57,458 bases of DNA from CALWPV01 sp045632125 (GTDB lineage Bacteria > Bacillota > Clostridia > Lachnospirales > Bianqueaceae), in NCBI GenBank assembly GCA_045632125.1, contig JAZQWC010000077.1, positions 1 through 57,458 on the forward strand, read 5' to 3'. A program made the position numbers and the translations under genes. Positions 8,685-16,150 of this stretch are shown in pieces (positions within the stretch are counted from its first letter, which is position 1; each line of letters starts with the position of its first letter). Below the pieces are notes generated by a model, which was not told where the DNA came from, made no database searches, and saw only the letters and a list, made by a program, of their open reading frames with translations.

Positions 8685-8728
8685 TTATAATATATATATA
8701 ATTTATTGTTAGTAGTAATAGTAGTAGG
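8685..8728. promoter_or_regulatory. DNA unwinding element with DnaA-trio-like repeats
   Basis: The TTAGTAGTAATAGTAGTAGG tract at 8709-8728 is a set of TAG/TAA triplets in a 3-nt register, next to the A/T-only tract at 8685-8707. On the dnaN-coding strand it reads GC run, then CTACTA-type trios, then AT-rich DNA, as in the B. subtilis basal unwinding system. DnaA filaments are expected to stretch single-stranded DNA here. Confidence 0.75.
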
Positions 8729-9013
8729 GGTGTGAATTATGTTGAAAAGTGTCGTAAACCCTTTATTTATGCGGAAAATTGATGTGGATAAGTTGGTGGA
8801 AAACCTGTGGATAAATGGGGTGGTTGTCCACAATATCCACACAGCTTGAAATTTATGAAAATTGGGATGTGGATAAGTGTTGAGTTGTCCACATGTTATC
8901 CACAAGAAAAACACAAGTTATCCACCAAAAAACACGGGTTGTCCACAAAATATTGTGGATAACTTTTTTGCTGCATAAAAGTGTATATTTTGAATTAATA
9001 TACACCCGTAAAA

Positions 9014-9084
9014 GGATTTTTTGACGTTTTAAAACGAAGCTTCGTAAGAACCTGAGGTTCTGAAAAGGTTAGCCTTTGGCGAAC
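9014..9084 (-). repeat. Run of short palindromes directly after the dnaA stop
   Basis: Minus-strand reading from the dnaA stop: GTTCGCC-AAA-GGC, then the perfect palindromes AGAACCT-C-AGGTTCT and ACGAAGCTTCGT overlapping CGTTTTAAAACG, followed by CAAAAAATCC. They are packed end to end. There is no clean U-tract directly after one hairpin. They may end the dnaA message or form a boundary with oriC part 1. Confidence 0.55.
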
Positions 9085-10431
9085 TTATTCACCTGTAATA
9101 CGGCGTTTCATATCTTCTAAAGACTTTCTCAGTTCATCACCCTGACTGCCTTTTAGATCTTCTTCGATTTTATTGGAAGCATGCATGACAGTTGTATGAT
9201 CACGGCCGCCAAAATAGCTGCCAATGTTAACTAAAGGTTCATCAGTTAGTTTGCGGCTTAAGTACATGGCGATCTGTCTGGGATATGCGATTTCCTTAGG
9301 TTTCTTTTTGGAACGGATATCATCAGCGGAAATATCGTACCGCTCGCAAACAATATCGATGATTCTGGGAATGGTTATGATCCGTTTAACATCGGAACCA
9401 ATATAGTCTTTTAAAGCTTCCTGAGCTACTTCAATATCGATGGGACGATCCGGATACAGGCGGCTAAAACCATCAACACGGGTCAAAGCGCCTTCCAGTT
9501 CTCGTATGTTAGAGGAAACATTGTTTGCAATGTAACTTAAAACAGAAAGATCGATATTGATGTTGGCTACATGGGCTTTCTTTTGAAGAATTGCAACACG
9601 GGTTTCATAGTCGGGGGCTTTAATATCAGCCAACATACCCCATTTAAAACGAGAACGGATTCTTTCTTCCAGCAGCTGGATCTCCTCCGGAGGACGATCA
9701 CCGGAAATTACGATCTGTTTATTTGCCTGATATAAAGCATTAAAGGTATGGAAGAATTCATCCTGAGTACCTTCTTTACCGCCTAGGAATTGGATATCGT
9801 CGATCAGTAGTACGTCGATTTCACGGTATTTTTGACGAAAGCTTTCGGTGCGCTTTGTACTGATGGCCGTGATCATTTCACTGGTAAAGGTTTCAGAAGA
9901 AACATACAATACCTTTTTAGTAGGATCACCCTGCAATACATGATGTCCAATAGATTGCATTAAATGGGTTTTACCTAAACCGGGGCTTCCCCAAATATAT
10001 AAGGGGTTGTAGGTGTTTCCGGGAAAATCTGCTACAGCTACTGCAGAGGCGTAAGCTAAACGGTTATTAGCACCGGAGACAAAGTTATCGAAGGTGTAGC
10101 GGGGGTTTAAACCGGCTTTTTTCACCAATTCTTCCATGTTATTTTCACCGGCAGAGGCGTTTTCTTCCGGTTTTACATAGGTGCCGGCATCGATTACGTT
10201 AAAGGTCAGCATATCGTAGCCAAGCTCTTTCAAACACTGAGCAAAATCTGAAGCAAAACGGGCAGAAATAATATCTTTAGCTACCGGAGTCTGGGTCTCC
10301 AGAATCAGTACATTGTTATCTACTGACAAAGGAACCAGGTTTTTAAACCAGGTATCAAAGCTGATGTCGGTCAAACGTTGACGCAAAAGCTCTTTAACAC
10401 TGTTGTAGATCAGGGTTGCATCGTAATTCAT
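9085..10431 (-). CDS. dnaA: Chromosomal replication initiator DnaA
   Basis: 448 residues from the ATG at 10431, which follows TTGGAGGTTTC; the 11 extra upstream codons lack a ribosome site. Domain I ends near residue 85, followed by a short linker. The AAA+ domain has Walker A GSPGLGKTH and Walker B VLLIDDIQFL, and the arginine-finger region is ERIRSRFKWGM. The C-terminal helix-turn-helix has GRDHTTVMHASNKI, which reads DnaA boxes. DnaA-ATP melts oriC and controls its own promoter. The gene lies between two box clusters, with its own promoter inside the larger one's border. Confidence 0.98.
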   Translation of the reverse strand: MNYDATLIYNSVKELLRQRLTDISFDTWFKNLVPLSVDNNVLILETQTPVAKDIISARFASDFAQCLKELGYDMLTFNVIDAGTYVKPEENASAGENNMEELVKKAGLNPRYTFDNFVSGANNRLAYASAVAVADFPGNTYNPLYIWGSPGLGKTHLMQSIGHHVLQGDPTKKVLYVSSETFTSEMITAISTKRTESFRQKYREIDVLLIDDIQFLGGKEGTQDEFFHTFNALYQANKQIVISGDRPPEEIQLLEERIRSRFKWGMLADIKAPDYETRVAILQKKAHVANINIDLSVLSYIANNVSSNIRELEGALTRVDGFSRLYPDRPIDIEVAQEALKDYIGSDVKRIITIPRIIDIVCERYDISADDIRSKKKPKEIAYPRQIAMYLSRKLTDEPLVNIGSYFGGRDHTTVMHASNKIEEDLKGSQGDELRKSLEDMKRRITGE

Positions 10432-10479
10432 AAAAAGAAACCTCCAAAGGGGATAATAAACCACAATAAATCACTCTAT

Positions 10480-10508
10480 ATGATACCAAAAATGAAGATT
10501 TTCTTCAA
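10480..10508 (-). promoter_or_regulatory. Promoter of dnaA
   Basis: On the minus strand, TTGAAG (10508-10503), a 17-nt spacer and TATCAT (10485-10480) lie about 50 nt before the dnaA ATG. The DnaA boxes from 10562 rightward lie upstream, which suggests autoregulation. Confidence 0.65.
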
Positions 10509-10561
10509 CCAAAAACAAAGAAAAAAAAGTATTTTTCTTTGTTTTTTCCAATAGAAGTCAT

Positions 10562-11100
10562 GGTGGATAAAGTGGATAAGGTTATACACAGTAAAAAGTG
10601 CGATAAACAGTGGGTTTGATAAATACGTAGAAAAAGTTGTCCACATGGTTATCCACATTTTGTGGGTAACTTTGTGGATAAGTCTAAATAAGGGAAAAAT
10701 AGGCAGAAAAAAAGGGAAAATTATGAATAATATGCAGTGATTTTAGCAGAAAAAATCGCTTTTTCTGTGTTAGTAATGTTGATAACTTTGTGGATAACTT
10801 TCCCTAAAAAATACCAAAAACAGGATATAGTGGTTAAAAATGGATAATAAATGGGATTTTGTCTCAAAATCATTTCGAAAGTATTTCTTTTTTATGAAAC
10901 CAGTTAACAATTTCGTAAAATGTGGAAAGAAATGTGGATAATGTGGATAACTTTTTCCACCTTATCCACAACGTGTAAGCCCAGTAAATAAAGGATTTGT
11001 GAAAATGTTGTGCACAAGTTTATCCACAAAATGTGGGTAACTCCCATAAAAATGTGGATAACTTTATAATTTTTAAGAGGATATCCACAGGGAAAATCGT
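10562..11100. other. oriC part 2: DnaA-box cluster between dnaA and rpmH
   Basis: No gene lies in 10432-11207. Eight perfect DnaA boxes are at 10649, 10673, 10789, 10933, 10942, 10962, 11020 and 11053 (9 nt each). Several near-matches include TTGTCCACA at 10637 and TGTGGGTAA at 10661 and 11032. The boxes at 10933 and 10942 abut head to tail with no spacer. A/T-rich DNA at about 10840-10920 separates two sub-groups. In bipartite Bacillota origins such an upstream cluster helps DnaA looping while unwinding occurs in the dnaA-dnaN gap. Confidence 0.88.
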
Positions 11101-11142
11101 TAAAAAAACATGTAATTTCTGGGGATTTTATCGAAAAAAAGC

Positions 11143-11171
11143 TTGACTAAAAGGGGGTGCTTCAATATAAT
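11143..11171 (+). promoter_or_regulatory. Promoter of rpmH
   Basis: TTGACT (11143-11148), a 17-nt spacer and a perfect TATAAT (11166-11171), just outside the DnaA-box cluster and 36 nt before rpmH. Confidence 0.8.
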
Positions 11172-11207
11172 AAGAAAGGTGCTCTAAAATAAGGAGGTGT
11201 AGTCGAG

Positions 11208-11342
11208 ATGAAGATGACTTTTCAGCCGAAAACCAAACAGCGTAAGAGAGAACATGGTTTCAGAAAAAGAATGGCAACCGCTAATGGAAGAAAGGTTTTG
11301 TCTAGAAGAAGAAGAAAAGGCAGAAAGACTCTGACTGCTTAA
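11208..11342 (+). CDS. rpmH: Large ribosomal subunit protein bL34
   Basis: 44 residues, MKMTFQPKTKQRKREHG through RMATANGRKVLSRRRRKGR to the end. This is the standard very basic bL34. AAGGAGG lies 9 nt before the ATG. It starts the conserved rpmH-rnpA-yidD-yidC-jag-mnmE series that faces away from dnaA. A strong hairpin follows, so most transcripts probably stop or are processed before rnpA. Confidence 0.98.
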   Translation: MKMTFQPKTKQRKREHGFRKRMATANGRKVLSRRRRKGRKTLTA

Positions 11343-11374
11343 TTAATCATTACTTCGCGTAGATATGACAATGA

Positions 11375-11457
11375 ATTGAATCGGTTTTGGATTTGAACAA
11401 GGCCGATTCAATATTTATTTTTCCAAAAATTCTTTCCTTTAATAAGGAAAGAATTTT
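11375..11457 (+). terminator. Two hairpins between rpmH and rnpA
   Basis: The first is ATTGAATCGG (11375-11384) with CCGATTCAAT (11403-11412), followed by ATTTATTTTT, a plausible attenuating terminator. The second is a perfect 14-bp stem (11426-11439 with 11444-11457, loop TAAT) ending in TTTTATTTG. Together they can set the ratio of abundant rpmH mRNA to scarce rnpA mRNA. Confidence 0.65.
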
Positions 11458-11513
11458 ATTTGATTTAAGTTCGATATAGCGAACTGTATCGTTTATGAAA
11501 TGAGGGTGAGTGT

Positions 11514-11849
11514 ATGATACAAAGCCTCAAAAACTTACAATTTCGTCAGGTTTACAGCCACGGTAAATCCAAGGCTGACTACTGCATCGCGTTTTATTTT
11601 TTGGAAAATGACCTATCGGTGAATCGCCTAGGTATCACCGTCAGTAAGAAAATTGGAAATAGTGTCGTGCGAAGCAGAGTAAAACGAATCATTAAGGAAG
11701 CATATCGGCTTCATGAAGATAAGTTTAAGATCGGATACGATTTTGTGATCGTCGCCAGGAGAGCAGCTAAAAATAAAAAGAGCACTGATATGGAAGTATC
11801 CCTGCTTAAGCTTGGCAAAAACCTAGGAGTATTAAAGGGAAACGGATGA
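11514..11849 (+). CDS. rnpA: Ribonuclease P protein component RnpA
   Basis: 111 residues, the normal length. NRLGITVSKKIGNSVVRSRVKR carries the family signature with its basic RNA-binding helix, followed by IIKEAYRLH and GYDFVIVAR. It binds the catalytic RNA and helps recognise pre-tRNA leaders. The ATG follows GAGGGTGAG. yidD starts 1 nt after its stop, so the two are tightly coupled. Confidence 0.96.
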   Translation: MIQSLKNLQFRQVYSHGKSKADYCIAFYFLENDLSVNRLGITVSKKIGNSVVRSRVKRIIKEAYRLHEDKFKIGYDFVIVARRAAKNKKSTDMEVSLLKLGKNLGVLKGNG

Positions 11850-11850
11850 G

Positions 11851-12060
11851 ATGAAGTTTATATTGTTGGGGATCATTACCTTTTATCGAAAGTGTATATC
11901 ACCACTAAAACCGGCCGCGTGTCGTTTTTATCCTACTTGTTCCGCCTATGCCTACGAGGCGATCAAAAAATACGGAGCATTTAAAGGGACGAGATTGGCC
12001 ATCAAACGAATATTAAAATGCCATCCTTTTCATCCGGGCGGTTATGATCCCGTACCGTAA
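11851..12060 (+). CDS. yidD: Membrane protein insertion efficiency factor YidD
   Basis: 69 residues. FYRKCISPLKPAACRFYPTCSAYA is the family hallmark with its three Cys residues, followed by LAIKRILKCHPFHPGGYDPVP. It is a small peripheral membrane protein that assists YidC-dependent insertion. It stands between rnpA and yidC as usual. Confidence 0.96.
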   Translation: MKFILLGIITFYRKCISPLKPAACRFYPTCSAYAYEAIKKYGAFKGTRLAIKRILKCHPFHPGGYDPVP

Positions 12061-12090
12061 CGACCGCCAAAGCAGAGAGGAGCAAAGCCA

Positions 12091-13335
12091 TTGAATTTTG
12101 TGAGTTTGGCAGCAAGTACTAACTGGCTTTTGAAACCTTTTGCCTTTATTTTGGGCTACATTTTTGACGGTGTATTTTACGTGGTGACTCAGCTCATCAC
12201 TAATCAGGCTCTTGCAGTAACGATTGTACTGTTTACAATCATTACAAGAATCCTGCTGATGCCGTTGATGATGAAGCAGCAGAGGTCTACCCGTGCGATG
12301 ACCCGTCTGCAGCCTAAGGTTGAAAAAATTCAGGATAAGTACAAAAACAAGAAAGATCCCGAGTCCAGCCAGAAGATGAACATGGAGATTCAGGAGCTCT
12401 ACAAAAAGCATAATGCCAGCCCCATGAGCGGCTGTCTTCCGCTTTTGATCCAGATGCCCATCCTGTTCGCTCTGTTTGAAGTACTGCGGAATGTACCTTT
12501 CTATGTAACCGAGATCGGCGATCTGTATGAAGCGATGGCCGTTCAAGTTCAGGGGATTACCGGTTATGCTGATAAGTTGACCGAGCCCTTCCAAGCTGTG
12601 ATGAACGGCTTAAGTAAATTTGACATTAACAAAACCGAATCTGTAATGGATCTGCTGTATCATCTGTCCAGAGACCAGTGGGTGCAGTTGAAGGAGATCA
12701 CCGGCCTGGCCGGCAATGCTGCTTTCGAAGCTAGCTATGATCTGACTCATGCATACAACACCCTTGGATTTGGTGCCTTTACCTTTAACCTGTCGGAGGC
12801 TCCCGGCTGGCTGGGTCTTGGTATCATCTTCCCGTTGGTTTCCGGTGCTACGACCTTCCTTCAGAGCTGGATGTCTCAGAAGGCGAATGAACGCCGTCAG
12901 AAAATGGCCAGCAAAGATGGTAAGATCAAGCAGCAGAATAATATGAAAATGATGACCTATGTATTCCCCGTCATGACCGCATTCTTCACGGCTTCTATGC
13001 CGCTGGGTCTGGGTCTGTACTGGATCTTTGGTAACATCGTTGGTATTTTCAGCCAGATCATTATGGATCGAATTTTAGACAGAGAAGATTATCGTGAAGC
13101 TCTGAAAAGACGCGAAGAACTTGTTGAGAAGAAAAAGCTGAAAGAAGCAGCTAAATCCAGCATCGACAAGAAGACCGGTAATCGCATTGGTACTGCTGCA
13201 AATAACAAGAGCAGCATGGCCGGCAACAAGGTTGCAGCCATGAAGCAGCAGCAGGAAGAACGTGAAAAGCAGAAAATGCTGCGCGATTCTCAGGCAGAAA
13301 CGTCTGAAGAAAAGCAGGAGGAAAGCAAAGAATGA
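12091..13335 (+). CDS. yidC: Membrane protein insertase YidC/OxaA
   Basis: 414 residues, read from a TTG at 12091 after GAGAGGAG; no ATG fits the conserved N-terminus. Hydrophobic segments lie near residues 10-45, 110-130, 230-260 and 285-320. MPLMMKQQRSTRAM with the cytoplasmic coiled helices, and GCLPLLIQMPILFALFEVL, mark the conserved core. The Gram-positive type lacks the large periplasmic P1 domain. An insert of about 90 residues (roughly 140-230) between transmembrane segments 2 and 3, and a long Lys/Glu/Gln-rich tail, make it longer than the 260-290 residues of Bacillus homologues but are common in Clostridia. It overlaps jag by 4 nt. Confidence 0.94.
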   Translation: MNFVSLAASTNWLLKPFAFILGYIFDGVFYVVTQLITNQALAVTIVLFTIITRILLMPLMMKQQRSTRAMTRLQPKVEKIQDKYKNKKDPESSQKMNMEIQELYKKHNASPMSGCLPLLIQMPILFALFEVLRNVPFYVTEIGDLYEAMAVQVQGITGYADKLTEPFQAVMNGLSKFDINKTESVMDLLYHLSRDQWVQLKEITGLAGNAAFEASYDLTHAYNTLGFGAFTFNLSEAPGWLGLGIIFPLVSGATTFLQSWMSQKANERRQKMASKDGKIKQQNNMKMMTYVFPVMTAFFTASMPLGLGLYWIFGNIVGIFSQIIMDRILDREDYREALKRREELVEKKKLKEAAKSSIDKKTGNRIGTAANNKSSMAGNKVAAMKQQQEEREKQKMLRDSQAETSEEKQEESKE

Positions 13336-14342
13336 ACTCAGTTGTAGTTACCGCCAAAACCCTTGACGAGGCGATCACAAACGCTTTATTGCAGCTGGGC
13401 GCCTCCAGTGATCAAGTTAAAATTGAAGTATTAGAAGAAGGCAGCAAAGGTTTTATGGGCCTGTTCGGTAAGAACTTTAAGGTTCGCGCCACTTTAAAAG
13501 ATGGTGAAGAGCCCGTTGTAGAAGCTTCTGAGCCGATCAGCAACGTAAAGGTTACCAACGCTGCTGAGGAAGAACCTGCTAAAGAGGAAGCAAAAGAGGA
13601 GCCTGCTCCCATGCAGCCCATTGAAGCAGTAACTGTTACCGGCGAAAAGGTAGTGATCGACGATACCATCGAAAAGCGTCTGCGTGAAGCGAACTCTGCT
13701 CGCGAAGCAAAGGGCGGAAATCGTGAAGAGCGTCGTGACCGCCGCGAAGGCCGCCGTGATCGCCGTCGCGATGACCGTCGCGAAAATCGTGAAGAGCGTT
13801 TTGAAAATCGCGAGGAAGAGGCTCAGGCTAAACCCGCTTTCGAAGCTCCCGTTTACGAGATTCCCGCTGATGCTGAAGAAGTGCAGGCTAAGGTAAAAGC
13901 ATTTTTGACCGAACTGCTGGGCGCTATGGGCATTCAGGTGGCCATTGAAACTCGTTTCTCTGCCGAAGGCATTATGGAAGTGAGCATCGATGGCGAAGGC
14001 ATGGGTGTGATCATTGGTAAGCGTGGTGCCACTCTGGATTCTCTCCAGTATCTGGCTACCTTGGTTGTAAACAAAGGCCGCGCCGATCATGTTCGTCTGA
14101 AACTTGACACCGAGGGCTATCGCGCTCGTCGTCAGGAAACTCTGGAAAAGCTGGCCATCAATTTGGCTAAAAAGGTAAAACGCACCGGCCATCGCGTAGT
14201 GCTGGAGCCGATGGATCCTTATGAAAGAAGAATCATCCACTCTGTACTGCAGGCTGACCGTGCTGTTGAAACCCACAGCGATGGAGAAGAGCCTTACCGT
14301 AAGGTAATCATCTCTCCTAAGAGAAGACGTAATCAGCACTAA
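13332..14342 (+). CDS. jag: RNA-binding protein Jag/KhpB (EloR)
   Basis: 336 residues in three parts. The N-terminal Jag_N domain (about 1-55) has AKTLDEAITNALLQLGAS and GSKGFMGLFGK. A long linker (about 60-180) is Glu-rich and then strongly Arg/Asp/Glu-repetitive. The C-terminal KH domain has GVIIGKRGATLDSLQYL, followed by an R3H domain with PMDPYERRIIHSVLQ and THSDGEEPYRKVII. KhpB-type proteins bind many RNAs and influence cell elongation and division. The ATGA overlap with yidC indicates translational coupling. The RRDRREGRRDRR-like linker resembles disordered RNA-binding segments. Confidence 0.95.
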   Translation: MNSVVVTAKTLDEAITNALLQLGASSDQVKIEVLEEGSKGFMGLFGKNFKVRATLKDGEEPVVEASEPISNVKVTNAAEEEPAKEEAKEEPAPMQPIEAVTVTGEKVVIDDTIEKRLREANSAREAKGGNREERRDRREGRRDRRRDDRRENREERFENREEEAQAKPAFEAPVYEIPADAEEVQAKVKAFLTELLGAMGIQVAIETRFSAEGIMEVSIDGEGMGVIIGKRGATLDSLQYLATLVVNKGRADHVRLKLDTEGYRARRQETLEKLAINLAKKVKRTGHRVVLEPMDPYERRIIHSVLQADRAVETHSDGEEPYRKVIISPKRRRNQH

Positions 14343-14352
14343 TTAACCAATT

Positions 14353-14389
14353 AAGGCTGCTGCAAAGGAAATTTGCGGCAGCCTTTTTG
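14353..14389 (+). terminator. Rho-independent terminator after jag
   Basis: AAGGCTGC (14353-14360) and GCAGCCTT (14378-14385) flank an inner GCAAA/TTTGC stem, followed by TTTTTG. Confidence 0.75.
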
Positions 14390-14395
14390 TATGCA

Positions 14396-14462
14396 TTGAC
14401 CCTTGAGGGGGCTTTGGTGTATAATACATAAGGTTTCGTCCGGTTTCCGGCGGGGCCGGAAA
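14396..14462 (+). promoter_or_regulatory. Promoter and leader hairpin of mnmE
   Basis: TTGACC (14396-14401), an 18-nt spacer and TATAAT (14420-14425). The leader holds TTTCCGGC-GGG-GCCGGAAA (14444-14462), an 8-bp stem with a 3-nt loop that ends 9 nt before the ribosome site. Confidence 0.65.
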
Positions 14463-14482
14463 AAATGACGGAGGTAAAAGCA

Positions 14483-15877
14483 ATGATCCAATTTGATGAG
14501 GGAACGATTGTAGCACTGTCTACTCCGGTGGGTACCGGTGGCGTGGCGGTGATCCGTATGACAGGATCGCAGGCGTTTGAGATTGCAGATAAGGTGTTTG
14601 TATCGGCTTTTGGGAAAAAGCTGAGCAAGGCTGAGTCTCATAAGGCGCTGTATGGCTGGATCGTTGAGCCTTCGGACCAAGAGGAAAAGATCGATGAAGT
14701 GCTGGCGTTGGTGATGCGCGCACCTCGTACCTTTACCGGTGAGGATACCGTGGAGATCAACTGCCACGGTGGTATGTATATTTGTAATCGTATTATTCAG
14801 GCGCTGATTGCGGCCGGAGCGCAGATGGCGGAGCCGGGTGAGTTTTCTAAACGTGCTTTTTTGAATGGCCGTATGGATCTGACCAAGGCGGAGGCCGTGA
14901 TGGATATGATCAGTGCGCAGACTTCCTATTCACTGAAGGCTGCGGTGAATCAGCTGGGTGGTAACTTAGCAGATAAGATCGACCAACTGCGATCGAAGCT
15001 GATCGATACGATCGTATCGATGGAAGTGAATATTGATTATCCGGAGTATGATGTGCCGGAGATTTCCGATGAAGAAGTGCATGAAAACTGTTTGACGGTC
15101 CGGGAGGAAGTGCAGCAACTGCTTTCCACGGCGGAGAGTGGTCGTATGCTGCGGCAGGGAGTAAAGGTAGCGATTGTGGGCAAGCCGAATGTGGGTAAAA
15201 GTAGTTTGCTCAATATGCTGCTGCGGGAGCAGCGGGCGATTGTAACGTCGATTCCCGGTACGACCCGCGATGTACTGGAGGAGACGCTGGATCTGGGAGG
15301 AATTCCGATTCGAATTATGGATACGGCGGGCATCCGTGAAACTGAGGATATTGTGGAAAAGATCGGTGTGGAGAGGGCTTTTGCTTCCATCGAGGAGAGT
15401 GATTTGGCTCTATTTGTGCTGGATGCGACCCGCGATATCGAACCGGAAGAGCAGGAACTGTTTGAACGCGTGAAGGATCGCCAGTATCTTGTGGTGTTGA
15501 ATAAGACGGATGCGGGCTGGCAGAGTAAGGATTCAATTTTGGCTGCCTTGCCGGATGTGGATCCTGAACGGTTTCTTGAAATTTCAGCCAAAGAGCAGCT
15601 GGGTATGGAGGCTTTGACCGAGCAGATCAAGCGGCTTTTCTTTGGAGGAGATATTTTAGTGAGTGATCGCCCCATGGTTGCCAACATGCGCCAAAAGCAG
15701 GCTTTGATGAGGGCGGATGAAGCTTTGGCTCGTGTGATCGATGGCTATGGTTTTGAACAGGATCTTTTGATCATCGATATTCGTCAGGCCTGTGACTTTT
15801 TGGGTGAGGTCTCCGGACGGAGCACCCAGGAAGATGTAATTGGGGAGATCTTCAGTCGATTCTGCTTAGGAAAATAA
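14483..15877 (+). CDS. mnmE: tRNA modification GTPase MnmE
   Basis: 464 residues from the ATG at 14483, 7 nt after GGAGG. The N-terminal domain has TPVGTGGVAVIRMTG (formyl-THF binding). The G domain near residues 220-375 has GKPNVGKSS, GTTRD, DTAG and NKTD. The C-terminus ends FCLGK with the conserved Cys. With MnmG it makes the cmnm5/nm5 group on wobble U34 of certain tRNAs. MnmG lies 3.6 kb downstream, separated by an aminopeptidase and other genes, which is looser than in many relatives. The stop codon lies inside the left arm of a 180-bp palindrome. Confidence 0.97.
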   Translation: MIQFDEGTIVALSTPVGTGGVAVIRMTGSQAFEIADKVFVSAFGKKLSKAESHKALYGWIVEPSDQEEKIDEVLALVMRAPRTFTGEDTVEINCHGGMYICNRIIQALIAAGAQMAEPGEFSKRAFLNGRMDLTKAEAVMDMISAQTSYSLKAAVNQLGGNLADKIDQLRSKLIDTIVSMEVNIDYPEYDVPEISDEEVHENCLTVREEVQQLLSTAESGRMLRQGVKVAIVGKPNVGKSSLLNMLLREQRAIVTSIPGTTRDVLEETLDLGGIPIRIMDTAGIRETEDIVEKIGVERAFASIEESDLALFVLDATRDIEPEEQELFERVKDRQYLVVLNKTDAGWQSKDSILAALPDVDPERFLEISAKEQLGMEALTEQIKRLFFGGDILVSDRPMVANMRQKQALMRADEALARVIDGYGFEQDLLIIDIRQACDFLGEVSGRSTQEDVIGEIFSRFCLGK

Positions 15878-16055
15878 ACGTCTGATTCTCTAAACGGTTC
15901 TACGGTATTTTTTATTATTTTTCGGCGCGGCTTTTTCATATCAAATCCGCAAACTCACCTGCTGCGCAGGCTCGAACAAGCGGATTTGATATAAGCCCTG
16001 CTTGAAAAATAATAAAAAATTACCTATCAGAACCTTATTAGAGAATCAGACGTTT
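15876..16055. repeat. 180-bp extended palindrome A with shared apex
   Basis: Nested arms pair around a centre near 15965. They are 15876-15893 with 16038-16055 (18/18), GGTTCT 15896-15901 with 16029-16034, 15904-15923 with 16004-16024 (one bulged base), and 15938-15950 with 15980-15992 (13/13). The apex 15949-15977 contains CCTGC-TGC-GCAGG. As RNA it would fold into one giant hairpin. The same apex, reversed and with 3 differences in 29 nt, tips palindrome B at 19156-19345, whose arms are unrelated. Confidence 0.85.
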
Positions 16056-16150
16056 TCTTTGTCTGTGGACGAAGGAAAATATGAATGAAAAAGTGATCGA
16101 TATCGGTAAGTAGAAGAAAATAATGCCTCTGCAAAGAAGCTTATCCTTTT

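Larger units (their letters stand above)
8656..9084. other. oriC part 1: DnaA-box cluster and unwinding region between dnaA and dnaN
   Basis: There is no gene in this 429-nt gap. Five perfect DnaA boxes (TTATCCACA or its complement) lie at 8783-8791, 8806-8814, 8868-8876, 8896-8904 and 8954-8962. Near-matches TTGTCCACA are at 8824, 8885 and 8939, and TTATCCACC at 8918. On the dnaN side follow a weak box TGTGAATTA (8731-8739), a short G-run (8727-8730), a TAG-repeat tract (8709-8728) and an A/T-only stretch (8685-8707). This is the order of boxes, GC run, trios and AT-rich DNA known from the B. subtilis unwinding site. Confidence 0.88.

Noticed and set aside
8783..11061. Repeated TTATCCACA words as a CRISPR or iteron plasmid array
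   Set aside because: They are 9-nt DnaA boxes in both orientations with irregular spacing around dnaA, as in chromosomal origins.
15876..16055. Palindrome A as an ordinary mnmE terminator
   Set aside because: It is 180 bp with nested arms, no 3' T-run at its outer end, and it shares its tip with a distant palindrome. Ordinary terminators here are 25-55 nt.
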